From assembly GCF_001750725.1 (NCBI RefSeq), contig NZ_CP017279.1, forward strand, positions 3,162,001 to 3,226,000: DNA of 64,000 nucleotides, in the 5' to 3' direction. The stretch comes from Enterobacter ludwigii (GTDB lineage Bacteria; Pseudomonadota; Gammaproteobacteria; Enterobacterales; Enterobacteriaceae). How positions within the stretch are numbered: position 1 is the stretch's first letter; each line of letters starts with the position of its first letter. The notes under the pieces were generated by a model, which was not told the origin of the DNA, searched no databases, and was given only the letters and a program-made list of their open reading frames with translations. Positions 1 through 8,561 of this stretch are shown here, piece by piece. The position numbers and the translations under genes were made by a program.

Positions 1-1
1 C

Positions 2-1015
2 AGAGACCTCTGTGAAGAGGCGGCGAAACGCGGTTATCTGACCAAAAACGCCGACGGTCAGGACTATCACGTCGAGTTCGGCGAGTTCTACGCGGGCGTT
101 ATCGACCTGACGAATCCGGAAGCCTACGGCTGGTACAAAGAGGTCATCAAAAAGAACCTGATAGCGCTGGGCTGTGGCGGCTGGATGGCTGATTTTGGTG
201 AATATTTGCCGACTGATACCTTCCTGCACAACGGCGTGAGCGCGGAAATCATGCATAACGCCTGGCCTGCGCTATGGGCGAAATGTAACTACGAGGCGCT
301 GGAAGAGACCGGCAAGCTCGGCGAGATCCTGTTCTTTATGCGCGCGGGTTATACCGGCAGCCAGAAACACTCGGTGATGATGTGGGCCGGCGATCAGAAC
401 GTCGACTGGAGCCTGGACGACGGTCTGGCATCAGTGGTTCCTGCGGCACTCTCACTGGCAATGACCGGGCACGGGCTGCATCACAGCGACATCGGCGGTT
501 ATACCACGCTGTTTGAGATGAAACGCAGCAAAGAGCTGCTGCTGCGCTGGTGCGACTTCAGCGCCTTCACACCGATGATGCGTACCCACGAGGGCAACCG
601 CCCTGGCGATAACTGGCAGTTTGATGGCGACGGCGAAACCATCGCCCACTTTGCGCGTATGACGACCGTCTTCACTACCCTGAAGCCCTACATCAAAGCC
701 GCCGTTGCGCAGAACGCGAAAAGCGGCCTGCCGGTGATGCGTCCGCTGTTCCTGCATTACGAAAACGATGCGCGCAGCTACACGCTGAAATACCAGTATC
801 TGTTTGGCCGCGATCTGCTGGTGGCACCGGTCCATGAAGAAGGCCGTCGTGACTGGACGCTCTATTTGCCTGAGGACACCTGGGTGAATGCCTGGACGGG
901 TGAAACGCATGAGGGCGGTGACATCACCGTTGACGCTCCGCTCGGCAAACCGCCGGTGTTTTATCGCCAGCAAAGCGAATGGGCAGACCTGTTTAGCACC
1001 TTACGTCATATCTGA
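2..1015 (+). CDS. yihQ: Sulfoquinovosidase (GH31), C-terminal half, cut by window start
   Basis: Cytoplasmic glycoside hydrolase family 31 enzyme that releases sulfoquinovose from its glycosides, the first step of sulfoglycolysis. The frame is open from the window edge to TGA at 1013-1015 and gives 337 residues; the E. coli protein has about 678, so only the second half is present. The motif GGWMADFGE carries the nucleophile aspartate (codon 191-193, Asp405 in E. coli). AGDQNVDW carries the acid/base aspartate (codon 392-394), 67 residues later, exactly the spacing from Asp405 to Asp472. Two transporter genes and ompL follow on the same strand, the same order as in E. coli. Identification is firm. 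Confidence 0.95.
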   Translation, partial: RDLCEEAAKRGYLTKNADGQDYHVEFGEFYAGVIDLTNPEAYGWYKEVIKKNLIALGCGGWMADFGEYLPTDTFLHNGVSAEIMHNAWPALWAKCNYEALEETGKLGEILFFMRAGYTGSQKHSVMMWAGDQNVDWSLDDGLASVVPAALSLAMTGHGLHHSDIGGYTTLFEMKRSKELLLRWCDFSAFTPMMRTHEGNRPGDNWQFDGDGETIAHFARMTTVFTTLKPYIKAAVAQNAKSGLPVMRPLFLHYENDARSYTLKYQYLFGRDLLVAPVHEEGRRDWTLYLPEDTWVNAWTGETHEGGDITVDAPLGKPPVFYRQQSEWADLFSTLRHI

Positions 1016-1023
1016 TAAGGCTC

Positions 1024-1045
1024 GCCCGCAGGGAAACCTGCGGGC
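1024..1045 (+). other. Intercistronic hairpin between yihQ and yihP
   Basis: A perfect 9-bp stem (GCCCGCAGG / CCTGCGGGC) with a GAAA tetraloop lies in the 45-base gap. There is no T-run after it, so it is more likely an mRNA-stabilising or processing structure than a terminator. Confidence 0.6.
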
Positions 1046-1060
1046 AGATGGAGAACAATA

Positions 1061-2443
1061 ATGCGTCAACACGCTTCCGATCCGGCAACGCTACGCCTGC
1101 CGTTTAAAGAGAAACTCGCCTACGGGATGGGCGATCTCGGCTCTAACATCCTTCTGGATATCGGCACGTTGTATCTGCTGAAGTTCTACACCGACGTTCT
1201 TGGCCTGCCTGGTACCTACGGCGGGATCATCTTCCTGATTGCCAAGTTCTTCACCGCCTTCACCGATATGGGCACGGGTATCATGCTCGATTCCCGACGC
1301 AAGATCGGTCCTAAGGGCAAATTCCGCCCGTTCGTGCTGTATGCGGCGTTCCCGGTGACGTTACTGGCCATCGCAAACTTTGTCGGCACGCCGTTTGAAA
1401 TCACCGGCAAAACAGTGATGGCGACCGTGCTGTTCATGCTTTACGGCCTGTTCTTCAGCATGATGAACTGCTCCTACGGTGCGATGGTGCCGGCCATTAC
1501 CAAAAACCCGGACGAGCGCGCTTCGCTGGCCGCCTGGCGTCAGGGTGGCGCCACGCTTGGCCTGCTGCTCTGTACCGTCGGGTTTGTGCCGGTAATGAAC
1601 CTGATTGAAGGCAATGACCAGCTTGGGTATATCTTTGCCGCGACCCTCTTCTCGCTGTTCGGGCTGTTCTTTATGTGGTGGTGCTATAAGGGCGTGACCG
1701 AGCGTTACGTTGAAATGCAGCCCGCCAATCCAGCCCAGAAGCCCGGCCTGCTGCAGTCGTTTCGCGCCATCGCCGGTAACCGACCGCTGTTTATTCTCTG
1801 CATCGCCAACCTGTGCACGCTGGGGGCCTTTAACGTTAAGCTCGCCATTCAGGTTTATTACACGCAGTACGTGCTGAACGACCCTATTCTGTTGTCCTAC
1901 ATGGGCTTTTTCAGCATGGGCTGCATTTTTATCGGCGTCTTTATGATGCCCGGCGCGGTGCGTCGCTTCGGCAAGAAAAAGGTCTATATCAGCGGGCTGC
2001 TGATTTGGGTGGCAGGCGACCTGCTCAACTACTTCTTTGGCGGTGGTTCGGTAAGCTTTGTGGCGTTCTCCTGTCTGGCCTTCTTCGGCTCAGCCTTCGT
2101 GAATAGCCTCAACTGGGCGCTGGTGTCCGATACCGTGGAGTACGGCGAGTGGCGTACCGGCGTGCGATCCGAAGGGACGGTCTATACCGGCTTTACCTTC
2201 TTCCGGAAGGTCTCACAGGCGCTGGCCGGCTTCTTCCCCGGCATCATGCTCACGCAAATCGGCTATGTGCCAAACGTGGTGCAATCCGCCGGAACGGTTG
2301 AAGGGCTGCGGCAGCTGATATTTATCTACCCCAGTCTGCTGGCCGTCATCACCATCGTGGCGATGGGCTGTTTCTACAACCTCAACGAGAAGATGTATGT
2401 GCGCATCGTGGAAGAAATTGAACTGCGCAAACGTACAGCATAA
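1061..2443 (+). CDS. yihP: Putative sulfoquinovose/sulfoglycolysis transporter YihP (GPH family)
   Basis: A 460-residue inner-membrane permease of the glycoside-pentoside-hexuronide:cation symporter family (related to MelB). About 12 hydrophobic segments are visible, starting around residue 25. The N-terminus (MRQHASDPATLRLPFKEKL) matches YihP of E. coli as I remember it and supports the ATG at 1061, preceded by GGAG. The gene lies 45 bases after yihQ and 43 before its paralogue yihO, and the two transporters are alike along their whole length (shared YGMGDxGSN and MNCSYGAMVPAITKNP). Export of dihydroxypropanesulfonate or uptake of sulfoquinovose are the roles proposed for this pair. Which substrate belongs to which protein cannot be read from sequence. 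Confidence 0.92.
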   Translation: MRQHASDPATLRLPFKEKLAYGMGDLGSNILLDIGTLYLLKFYTDVLGLPGTYGGIIFLIAKFFTAFTDMGTGIMLDSRRKIGPKGKFRPFVLYAAFPVTLLAIANFVGTPFEITGKTVMATVLFMLYGLFFSMMNCSYGAMVPAITKNPDERASLAAWRQGGATLGLLLCTVGFVPVMNLIEGNDQLGYIFAATLFSLFGLFFMWWCYKGVTERYVEMQPANPAQKPGLLQSFRAIAGNRPLFILCIANLCTLGAFNVKLAIQVYYTQYVLNDPILLSYMGFFSMGCIFIGVFMMPGAVRRFGKKKVYISGLLIWVAGDLLNYFFGGGSVSFVAFSCLAFFGSAFVNSLNWALVSDTVEYGEWRTGVRSEGTVYTGFTFFRKVSQALAGFFPGIMLTQIGYVPNVVQSAGTVEGLRQLIFIYPSLLAVITIVAMGCFYNLNEKMYVRIVEEIELRKRTA

Positions 2444-2455
2444 CTGACTTGAGAG

Positions 2456-2473
2456 AGCGCCCTGCGGGGCGCT
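2456..2473 (+). other. Intercistronic hairpin between yihP and yihO
   Basis: AGCGCCC pairs with GGGCGCT across a four-base loop in the 43-base gap. No T-run follows. It is the second hairpin of this kind in the operon, after the one between yihQ and yihP. Confidence 0.5.
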
Positions 2474-2486
2474 GTGAGGATCGACC

Positions 2487-3911
2487 ATGACACACAAGAG
2501 TGATCCGTTAACCCTGAAGCTGAGCCTGCGCGAAAAGTGCGCCTACGGGATGGGCGATTTTGGCTCTAACCTGATGCTCTGTATTGGCACGCTGTATCTG
2601 CTGAAGTTTTATACTGATGAACTGGGCATGCCCGCTTTTTATGGCGGCATTATTTTCCTGGTGGCGAAGTTCTTTACCGCATTCACCGACATGCTGACCG
2701 GGGTGTTGCTGGATTCGCGGCGTAACATCGGTGCCAGAGGCAAATTCAGGCCGTTTATTCTTTATGCCTCGGTGCCGGTTGCCCTGGTGGCCACGGCGCA
2801 GTTTGTGGCCACCGATTTTAGCCTGACGGTGAAAACCGCTATTGCCACCCTGCTCTTCATGATGTTTGGCCTCTGTTATAGCCTGATGAACTGCTCTTAC
2901 GGTGCGATGGTTCCCGCCATCACTAAAAATCCGAACGAGCGGGCGCAGCTTGCGGCCTGGCGCCAGGGCGGCGCAACGGTTGGGTTATTGCTCTGCACCG
3001 TGGGGTTTATGCCAATCCAGGCGCTGTTTGTCAGCCAGCCCTCTCTCGGCTATCTGGTGGCCGCACTGGTGTTCGTCACCGGCGGTCTGTTCTGCATGTG
3101 GTGGTGCTACAGCGGTGTGAAAGAGCGCTATGTGGAGGTCACGCCCGATCATCATAAGCCTGGCATCCTGAAATCCTTCTGTGCCATTTTCCGCAACCCA
3201 CCGTTGCTGGTGTTGTGTATCGCCAACCTTTGCACCCTCGCCGCGTTTAATATCAAACTGGCGATTCAGGTCTACTACACCCAGTACGTGCTAAACGATC
3301 TGCATCTGCTGTCGTGGATGGGTTTTTTCAGTATGGGCTGCATTCTGGTTGGCGTGTTTCTGGTGCCGGGCGCGGTTAAGCGCTTTGGCAAGAAGCCGGT
3401 CTACCTTGGCGGGCTGACGCTGTGGGCCGTGGGCGACGTAATGAACTTCCTCTGGGGAACCAGCTCCCTGCTCTTTGTGCTCTTTTCCTGCATGGCCTTT
3501 TTCGGTACGGCATTCGTAAACAGCCTCAACTGGGCGCTGGTGCCCGATACCGTGGATTATGGCGAGTGGAAAACAGGCATTCGCGCCGAAGGGTCGGTTT
3601 ATACCGGTTATACCTTCTCGCGCAAAATCTCCGCCGCCCTCGCCGGTTTCCTGCCGGGCATTATGTTGACGCAGATTGGCTACATTCCACACGCCGTGCA
3701 GAGTGCGGGCACGCTACTAGGGCTCCGTCAGCTAATTTTTCTCTGGCCGTGCGGCCTGGCGATCGTTGCCGCGATAACCATGGGACTCTTTTATAAACTC
3801 AACGAAGCACGCTTCGCCTTTATTATTGAGGAGATTGGAAAACGGAAAAAACAACCCGCAAAACCCCCTGAGTTAACCACCAACAATAAAGCGTCAGCAG
3901 TCACTTTATAA
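2487..3911 (+). CDS. yihO: Putative sulfoquinovose transporter YihO (GPH family)
   Basis: A 474-residue inner-membrane permease of the GPH cation-symporter family and a paralogue of the gene just upstream. From the LREKCAYGMGDFGSNLM segment onward it follows E. coli YihO nearly residue for residue as recalled, with about 12 membrane segments and a polar C-terminal tail after residue 445. YihO is the proposed importer of sulfoquinovose or sulfoquinovosyl glycerol. The start ATG at 2487 sits behind a GAGG ribosome-binding site. A strong hairpin follows before ompL, so ompL may be expressed at a different level from the transporters. Confidence 0.93.
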   Translation: MTHKSDPLTLKLSLREKCAYGMGDFGSNLMLCIGTLYLLKFYTDELGMPAFYGGIIFLVAKFFTAFTDMLTGVLLDSRRNIGARGKFRPFILYASVPVALVATAQFVATDFSLTVKTAIATLLFMMFGLCYSLMNCSYGAMVPAITKNPNERAQLAAWRQGGATVGLLLCTVGFMPIQALFVSQPSLGYLVAALVFVTGGLFCMWWCYSGVKERYVEVTPDHHKPGILKSFCAIFRNPPLLVLCIANLCTLAAFNIKLAIQVYYTQYVLNDLHLLSWMGFFSMGCILVGVFLVPGAVKRFGKKPVYLGGLTLWAVGDVMNFLWGTSSLLFVLFSCMAFFGTAFVNSLNWALVPDTVDYGEWKTGIRAEGSVYTGYTFSRKISAALAGFLPGIMLTQIGYIPHAVQSAGTLLGLRQLIFLWPCGLAIVAAITMGLFYKLNEARFAFIIEEIGKRKKQPAKPPELTTNNKASAVTL

Positions 3912-3921
3912 CAATAAATCC

Positions 3922-3963
3922 GGCCCTGATTCCCTTCCTGTGTAACAGGAGGGGGGCCTTTCT
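3922..3963 (+). terminator. Hairpin/attenuator between yihO and ompL
   Basis: A GC-rich inverted repeat (GGCCC...CCCTTCCTG, loop TGTAA, CAGGAGGGG...GGCC) is followed by TTTCT. The T-run is poor, so partial termination (attenuation) before ompL is more likely than complete termination. Confidence 0.55.
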
Positions 3964-3985
3964 GTACCTCATACATGGACTGATT

Positions 3986-4672
3986 ATGAAAAGAATCGTT
4001 ACTGCACTGGTTGTGTCGTCTGTGTCCTGCTCGGCAATTGCCGGCGCCTATGTCGAAACGCGCGAAGCCTATAATACGGCCTCTGAACTGCACGAAGTGA
4101 TCCTGCGTGCTGGCTATAACTTCGATAAGGGCGCGGGGCTGATGTTCACTAACGCCTATAACGTGGGCAAATGGGACGAGCTTAAGCACAGCTATAACGA
4201 AATTGAAGGGTGGTATCCACTTTTTAAACCGACCGATAAACTCACCTTTCAGCCTGGCGGTTTACTGAATGACAGCAGCGCCGGGTCCGGAGGCGCTATC
4301 TATCTGGATACCAATTATAAATTTCTCGACTGGTTTAATCTGACCTTCCGCTATCGCTATAACCACAACAATTACGATACGCCGGACTACAACGGCCAGA
4401 TGGATAAAAACGACACTCACGAATTCGCTAACTACTGGAATTTCAAGGTCACGGATGCGTTTTTCTATACCTTTGAACCGCATTTTTTCCAGCGCGTGAA
4501 CGATTACCACAGCAAAAATGGCAAAGACCATCACTGGGAAATCACCCATAAATTTAGCTATAAAATCGATAAAAACTGGCTGCCCTATCTTGAGCTTCAG
4601 TGGCTGGACAGATGGAATGATTACAACCGCGAGCAGTACCGTATCCGCCTGGGGTTAAGGTATTCGTTCTGA
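3986..4672 (+). CDS. ompL: Outer-membrane porin OmpL
   Basis: A 228-residue KdgM-family small beta-barrel porin. Residues 1-19 form a signal peptide ending SAIA, with mature GAYVETREAYN. The rest shows alternating aromatic beta strands and ends in RLGLRYSF, a typical terminal phenylalanine for outer-membrane assembly. The motifs ELKHSYNEIEGWYPLFKP and RYNHNNY are shared with E. coli OmpL. It closes the sulfoquinovose operon, where it would let sulfoquinovose glycosides cross the outer membrane. That role is inferred from the operon. In E. coli yihL, yihM and yihN lie between ompL and bipA; here ompL runs directly into bipA, tail to tail. Confidence 0.93.
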   Translation: MKRIVTALVVSSVSCSAIAGAYVETREAYNTASELHEVILRAGYNFDKGAGLMFTNAYNVGKWDELKHSYNEIEGWYPLFKPTDKLTFQPGGLLNDSSAGSGGAIYLDTNYKFLDWFNLTFRYRYNHNNYDTPDYNGQMDKNDTHEFANYWNFKVTDAFFYTFEPHFFQRVNDYHSKNGKDHHWEITHKFSYKIDKNWLPYLELQWLDRWNDYNREQYRIRLGLRYSF

Positions 4673-4683
4673 TAATAAAAAAA

Positions 4684-4708
4684 GCCGCTGATCGCTCAGC
4701 GGCTTTTT
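4684..4708 (+). terminator. Rho-independent terminator of ompL
   Basis: An 8-bp stem (GCCGCTGA / TCAGCGGC) with TCGC loop is followed by TTTTT. An A-run precedes it, so it can also work on the minus strand for bipA. Confidence 0.9.
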
Positions 4709-4712
4709 ACGT

Positions 4713-4744
4713 GCCGGGTGGCGCATGCGCTTACCCGGCCTACG
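4713..4744. repeat. REP-like palindrome
   Basis: GCCGGGTGGCGCATGCGCTT with ACCCGGC and CTAC following has the head and tail of the enterobacterial REP/PU consensus. It lies between the convergent ompL and bipA genes, the usual position. Similar units recur at 45378-45437, 58703-58728 and 62185-62252. Confidence 0.75.
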
Positions 4745-4755
4745 GATTGACCGTA

Positions 4756-6579
4756 TTACTCTTCTTTCGCACCGCGCATTGCACGTTTACGATCGTTCTC
4801 GGTCAGGTGACGTTTACGGATACGGATAGACAGTGGGGTCACTTCTACCAGTTCGTCGTCATCGATGAACTCCAGAGCTTGCTCCAGGGTCATCTTGATC
4901 GGTGGAACCAGAACCGTTGCTTCGTCAGTCCCGGACGCACGCATGTTGGTCAGTTTCTTACCGGTCAGGCAGTTTACAGTCAGGTCGTTAGAACGACTGT
5001 GAATACCGATGATCTGGCCTTCATAAACTTCAGCACCGTGACCCAGGAACAGCTTACCGCGATCCTGCAGACCGAACAGCGCAAACGCAACCGCTTTACC
5101 CTGACCGTTGGAGATCAGAACGCCGTTGTTACGCTGACCAACTTCACCCGGACGCACGTCGTCGTAGTGGCTGAAGGTGGAGTACAGCAGACCGGTACCG
5201 GACGTCATGGTCATGAACTCTGAACGGAAACCGATCAGACCACGGCTTGGGATCACGTAGTCGAGACGTACGCGGCCTTTGCCATCTGGATTCATGTTTT
5301 TCAGGTCGCCTTTACGCTCACCCAGAGCCTGCATAACAGAACCCTGATGCTGCTCTTCAACGTCCAGCGTTACGTTCTCGAACGGCTCTTGTTTACGGCC
5401 GTCGATTTCGCGGAAGATAACTTTCGGACGGGAAACCGCCATTTCGAAACCTTCACGACGCATGTTTTCGATCAGAACAGACAGGTGCAGCTCACCACGA
5501 CCAGAAACGCGGAATGCGTCAGCATCCTGAGTTTCTTCAACGCGCAGCGCAACGTTGTGCACCAGCTCTTTGTTCAGGCGGTCAAGGATCTGACGAGAGG
5601 TAACGAATTTACCTTCTTTGCCACAGAACGGAGAGGTGTTGACGTTGAAGAACATGGTTACCGTTGGCTCATCAACAGACAGGGCTGGCAGCGCTTCCAC
5701 ATTCTGCGGATCGCAGATGGTGTCAGAGATGTTCAGCTCGCCCAGACCGGTAATCGCGATGATGTCGCCCGCTTCAGCCAGTTCGCTGTCGATACGCTCC
5801 AGACCCAGGTGAGTCAGCACTTTGCCCACTTTACCGTTACGGGTTTTGCCTTCGCTATCGATGATAGTAACCTGCTGGTTCGGCTTCACTTTACCGCGTT
5901 TGATGCGGCCGATACCGATAACGCCAACGTAGTTGTTGTAGTCCAGCTGGGAGATCTGCATCTGCAGCGGACCATCAAGATCAACATCCGGAGCCGGTAC
6001 GTGATCGACAATCGCCTGATACAGCGGAGTCATGTCTTCCGCCATATTTTCGTGATCCAGACCCGCGATACCATTCAGCGCCGAAGCGTAAATGATAGGG
6101 AAGTCCAGCTGCTCGTCGGTCGCGTCGAGGTTAACGAACAGGTCGAACACCTGATCAACAACCCAGTCAGGACGCGCGCCCGGACGGTCAACCTTGTTGA
6201 TAACAACAATAGGTTTCAGGCCATGGGCAAATGCTTTTTTGGTCACGAAGCGCGTTTGCGGCATTGGGCCGTCAAATGCGTCAACCACCAGCAGCACGGA
6301 ATCCACCATGGACATCACGCGCTCAACTTCACCACCGAAGTCGGCGTGCCCTGGGGTATCAACGATGTTGATACGGTAGTCATTCCATTTGATAGCGGTG
6401 TTTTTCGCGAGGATAGTAATCCCACGCTCTTTCTCCAAATCGTTGGAGTCCATCACACGCTCTTGAGTTTCGGCACGAGCATCAAACGTACCGGACTGCT
6501 GCAGCAGCTTATCAACCAGGGTGGTTTTACCATGGTCGACGTGCGCGATGATGGCGATGTTACGCAAATTTTCGATCAC
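4756..6579 (-). CDS. typA: Ribosome-dependent GTPase BipA/TypA
   Basis: A translational GTPase of the EF-G/LepA type, 607 residues as in E. coli. It binds the 70S ribosome and helps 50S assembly and growth under cold and other stress. The G-domain motifs are complete: AHVDHGKT at residues 12-19, the switch region ERGITI, DTPGH at 74-78 and NKVD at 128-131. EF-G-like domains II, III and V follow, then the BipA-specific C-terminal domain ([11 protein letters not shown] and the basic [19 protein letters not shown]). It is divergent from glnA, as in E. coli. A 426-residue antisense reading frame inside it is a shadow. Confidence 0.98.
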   Translation of the reverse strand: MIENLRNIAIIAHVDHGKTTLVDKLLQQSGTFDARAETQERVMDSNDLEKERGITILAKNTAIKWNDYRINIVDTPGHADFGGEVERVMSMVDSVLLVVDAFDGPMPQTRFVTKKAFAHGLKPIVVINKVDRPGARPDWVVDQVFDLFVNLDATDEQLDFPIIYASALNGIAGLDHENMAEDMTPLYQAIVDHVPAPDVDLDGPLQMQISQLDYNNYVGVIGIGRIKRGKVKPNQQVTIIDSEGKTRNGKVGKVLTHLGLERIDSELAEAGDIIAITGLGELNISDTICDPQNVEALPALSVDEPTVTMFFNVNTSPFCGKEGKFVTSRQILDRLNKELVHNVALRVEETQDADAFRVSGRGELHLSVLIENMRREGFEMAVSRPKVIFREIDGRKQEPFENVTLDVEEQHQGSVMQALGERKGDLKNMNPDGKGRVRLDYVIPSRGLIGFRSEFMTMTSGTGLLYSTFSHYDDVRPGEVGQRNNGVLISNGQGKAVAFALFGLQDRGKLFLGHGAEVYEGQIIGIHSRSNDLTVNCLTGKKLTNMRASGTDEATVLVPPIKMTLEQALEFIDDDELVEVTPLSIRIRKRHLTENDRKRAMRGAKEE

Positions 6580-6685
6580 AACTTTGCCTCAGGCATTAGA
6601 AATAGCGCGTTATTGTACACGGATTAATCGCACTACAAAACAGGATCACAAACATCCCCCGCAAACAAGTATTGCAGAGATGCTT

Positions 6686-6701
6686 TGTGATCGCTTTCAC
6701 G
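6686..6701. promoter_or_regulatory. CRP-binding site upstream of glnA
   Basis: TGTGATCGCTTTCACG matches TGTGA-N6-TCACA with one mismatch. In E. coli CRP activates the sigma-70 promoter glnAp1 from an equivalent site upstream of the NtrC enhancers. Confidence 0.75.
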
Positions 6702-6730
6702 GAGCGTAAAAAGGGCACTTTAACGAAAAT

Positions 6731-6747
6731 TGCACCAATATGGTGCT
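6731..6747. promoter_or_regulatory. NtrC enhancer site 1 of glnA
   Basis: TGCACCAATATGGTGCT is a near-perfect NtrC dyad. Its centre lies about 140 bases before the start predicted from the sigma-54 promoter, the position of the first high-affinity site in E. coli. Confidence 0.92.
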
Positions 6748-6762
6748 CAGTGTTCACACTGA

Positions 6763-6779
6763 AGCACTATACTGGTGCA
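6763..6779. promoter_or_regulatory. NtrC enhancer site 2 of glnA
   Basis: AGCACTATACTGGTGCA, about 108 bases before the predicted sigma-54 start, is the second strong NtrC site. Weaker dyads follow near 6783-6797 and at 6806-6819 (TGCACTATGGTGCG, about -66), matching the low-affinity governor sites of E. coli. Confidence 0.9.
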
Positions 6780-6851
6780 ACATAACCATTGTGGTGCAGC
6801 ACTTTTGCACTATGGTGCGCATGATAACGCCTTTTTGGGGTGTTTTAAAAG

Positions 6852-6867
6852 TTGGCACAGATTTCGC
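6852..6867 (+). promoter_or_regulatory. Sigma-54 promoter glnAp2
   Basis: TTGGCACAGATTTCGC contains the invariant GG (6854-6855) and GC (6866-6867) ten bases apart. Transcription should start near 6879, leaving a leader of about 88 bases. Phosphorylated NtrC bound to the upstream enhancers would drive it when nitrogen is limiting. Confidence 0.93.
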
Positions 6868-6966
6868 TTTATAAAAATACGGCAAAAAAATGGCACACAG
6901 CCAGCCCAAGACAGAAATTGAAGACCTCGTTACCACGACGACAATGACCAATCTGGAGAGTTAAGT

Positions 6967-8376
6967 ATGTCCGCTGAACACGTTTTGACGATGCTGAACG
7001 AACATGAAGTGAAGTTTGTTGATCTGCGCTTCACCGATACCAAAGGTAAAGAACAGCACGTCACTATTCCTGCTCATCAGGTAAACGCCGAATTCTTTGA
7101 AGAAGGCAAAATGTTTGACGGCTCCTCCATTGGCGGCTGGAAAGGTATCAACGAATCTGACATGGTTCTGATGCCTGACGCTTCCACTGCGGTCATTGAT
7201 CCGTTCTTCGAAGAACCAACCCTGATCATCCGTTGCGACATCCTCGAGCCAGGCACACTGCAGGGCTACGACCGCGACCCACGCTCCATCGCGAAACGCG
7301 CTGAAGAGTACCTGCGTTCAACCGGTATCGCAGACACCGTACTGTTCGGGCCAGAACCAGAATTCTTCCTGTTTGATGACATCCGTTTCGGTGCCTCTAT
7401 TTCTGGCTCCCACGTTGCCATCGACGATATCGAAGGTGCATGGAACTCCGCCACCAAATACGAAGGTGGTAACAAAGGTCACCGTCCTGGCGTTAAAGGC
7501 GGTTACTTCCCGGTTCCTCCGGTCGACTCCGCTCAGGACATCCGTTCCACCATGTGTCTGGTGATGGAAGAGATGGGCCTGGTGGTTGAAGCTCACCACC
7601 ACGAAGTGGCGACTGCGGGTCAGAACGAAGTGGCAACCCGCTTCAACACCATGACCAAAAAAGCAGACGAAATTCAGATCTACAAATACGTTGTGCACAA
7701 CGTTGCGCACCGTTTCGGTAAAACCGCGACCTTCATGCCAAAACCAATGTTTGGCGATAACGGTTCCGGTATGCACTGCCACATGTCTCTGTCCAAGAAC
7801 GGAACCAACCTGTTCTCTGGCGACAAATATGCCGGTCTGTCTGAGCAGGCTCTGTATTACATTGGCGGCGTAATCAAACACGCTAAAGCGATCAACGCCC
7901 TGGCGAACCCAACCACTAACTCCTACAAGCGTCTGGTCCCAGGCTACGAAGCACCGGTAATGCTGGCGTACTCTGCGCGTAACCGTTCTGCTTCTATCCG
8001 TATCCCTGTGGTAGCGTCTCCTAAAGCGCGTCGTATCGAAGTTCGCTTCCCGGATCCAGCTGCTAACCCATACCTGTGCTTCGCAGCACTGCTGATGGCG
8101 GGTCTGGACGGTATCAAGAACAAGATCCACCCAGGCGAAGCCATGGACAAAAACCTGTACGACCTGCCGCCAGAAGAAGCGAAAGAGATCCCACAGGTTG
8201 CAGGCTCTCTGGAAGAAGCCCTGCAGGCGCTGGATGCAGACCGCGAGTTCCTGACTGCAGGTGGCGTGTTCACTGACGACGCTATCGATGCTTACATCGC
8301 CCTGCGTACTGAAGAGAACGACCGTGTGCGTATGACGCCACACCCGGTTGAGTTCGAACTGTACTACAGCGTTTAA
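6967..8376 (+). CDS. glnA: Glutamine synthetase, type I
   Basis: Makes glutamine from glutamate, ammonia and ATP in the cytoplasm as a dodecamer. The 469-residue length equals that of E. coli. The N-terminal beta-grasp domain (HVTIPAHQV) is followed by the ATP- and metal-binding core ([25 protein letters not shown], the [14 protein letters not shown] signature). Tyr398 (codon 8158-8160, NLYDLPPEE) is the site adenylylated by GlnE, equivalent to Tyr397 of the mature enzyme. The start ATG follows GGAGAG. Transcription is expected from a CRP-dependent p1 and a sigma-54/NtrC-dependent p2 promoter. glnL and glnG follow on the same strand. Confidence 0.99.
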   Translation: MSAEHVLTMLNEHEVKFVDLRFTDTKGKEQHVTIPAHQVNAEFFEEGKMFDGSSIGGWKGINESDMVLMPDASTAVIDPFFEEPTLIIRCDILEPGTLQGYDRDPRSIAKRAEEYLRSTGIADTVLFGPEPEFFLFDDIRFGASISGSHVAIDDIEGAWNSATKYEGGNKGHRPGVKGGYFPVPPVDSAQDIRSTMCLVMEEMGLVVEAHHHEVATAGQNEVATRFNTMTKKADEIQIYKYVVHNVAHRFGKTATFMPKPMFGDNGSGMHCHMSLSKNGTNLFSGDKYAGLSEQALYYIGGVIKHAKAINALANPTTNSYKRLVPGYEAPVMLAYSARNRSASIRIPVVASPKARRIEVRFPDPAANPYLCFAALLMAGLDGIKNKIHPGEAMDKNLYDLPPEEAKEIPQVAGSLEEALQALDADREFLTAGGVFTDDAIDAYIALRTEENDRVRMTPHPVEFELYYSV

Positions 8377-8472
8377 GTTTCAATGAGTTTCGCGCGCCCT
8401 TTTACGCGCGATCTCACAAGCTTTTATTTGTTGCCGTGGAAACTTTCAGCCCATCTCCGGATGGGCTTTTTT
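8374..8472 (+). ncRNA. glnZ: Candidate GlnZ sRNA in the glnA 3' untranslated region
   Basis: In enterobacteria an Hfq-dependent sRNA, GlnZ, is cut from the 3' end of glnA mRNA and ends at the glnA terminator. The equivalent stretch here runs from the stop codon to the T-run, includes a small GCGCGC/ACGCGCG hairpin and ends in a good terminator. I infer it from position; the seed was not compared. The 5' end is approximate. Confidence 0.45.
8448..8472 (+). terminator. Rho-independent terminator of glnA
   Basis: The stem AGCCCAT / ATGGGCT with loop CTCCGG is followed by a six-base T-run. Partial read-through into glnLG is expected from the family's known biology. Confidence 0.9.
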
Positions 8473-8522
8473 CTCCACCAACAAACTGATCTCACGCGCT
8501 TTTTACGACGAAAAAGCTATAC

Positions 8523-8539
8523 TGCACTAAATTAGTGCA
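8523..8539. promoter_or_regulatory. NtrC operator at the glnL promoter
   Basis: TGCACTAAATTAGTGCA is a perfect 17-base palindrome matching the NtrC consensus, 22 bases before the glnL start codon. In E. coli NtrC represses the glnL promoter from such a site. Confidence 0.9.
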
Positions 8540-8561
8540 ACCAACTCCAGGAGACTGCTGA

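Noticed and set aside
5347..6627. A 426-codon open frame antisense to bipA
   Set aside because: A shadow of a conserved, codon-biased gene; the translation is not protein-like.
7318..8343. A 341-codon open frame antisense to glnA
   Set aside because: Another shadow of a highly expressed gene; composition is rich in His, Phe and Val from reversed biased codons.
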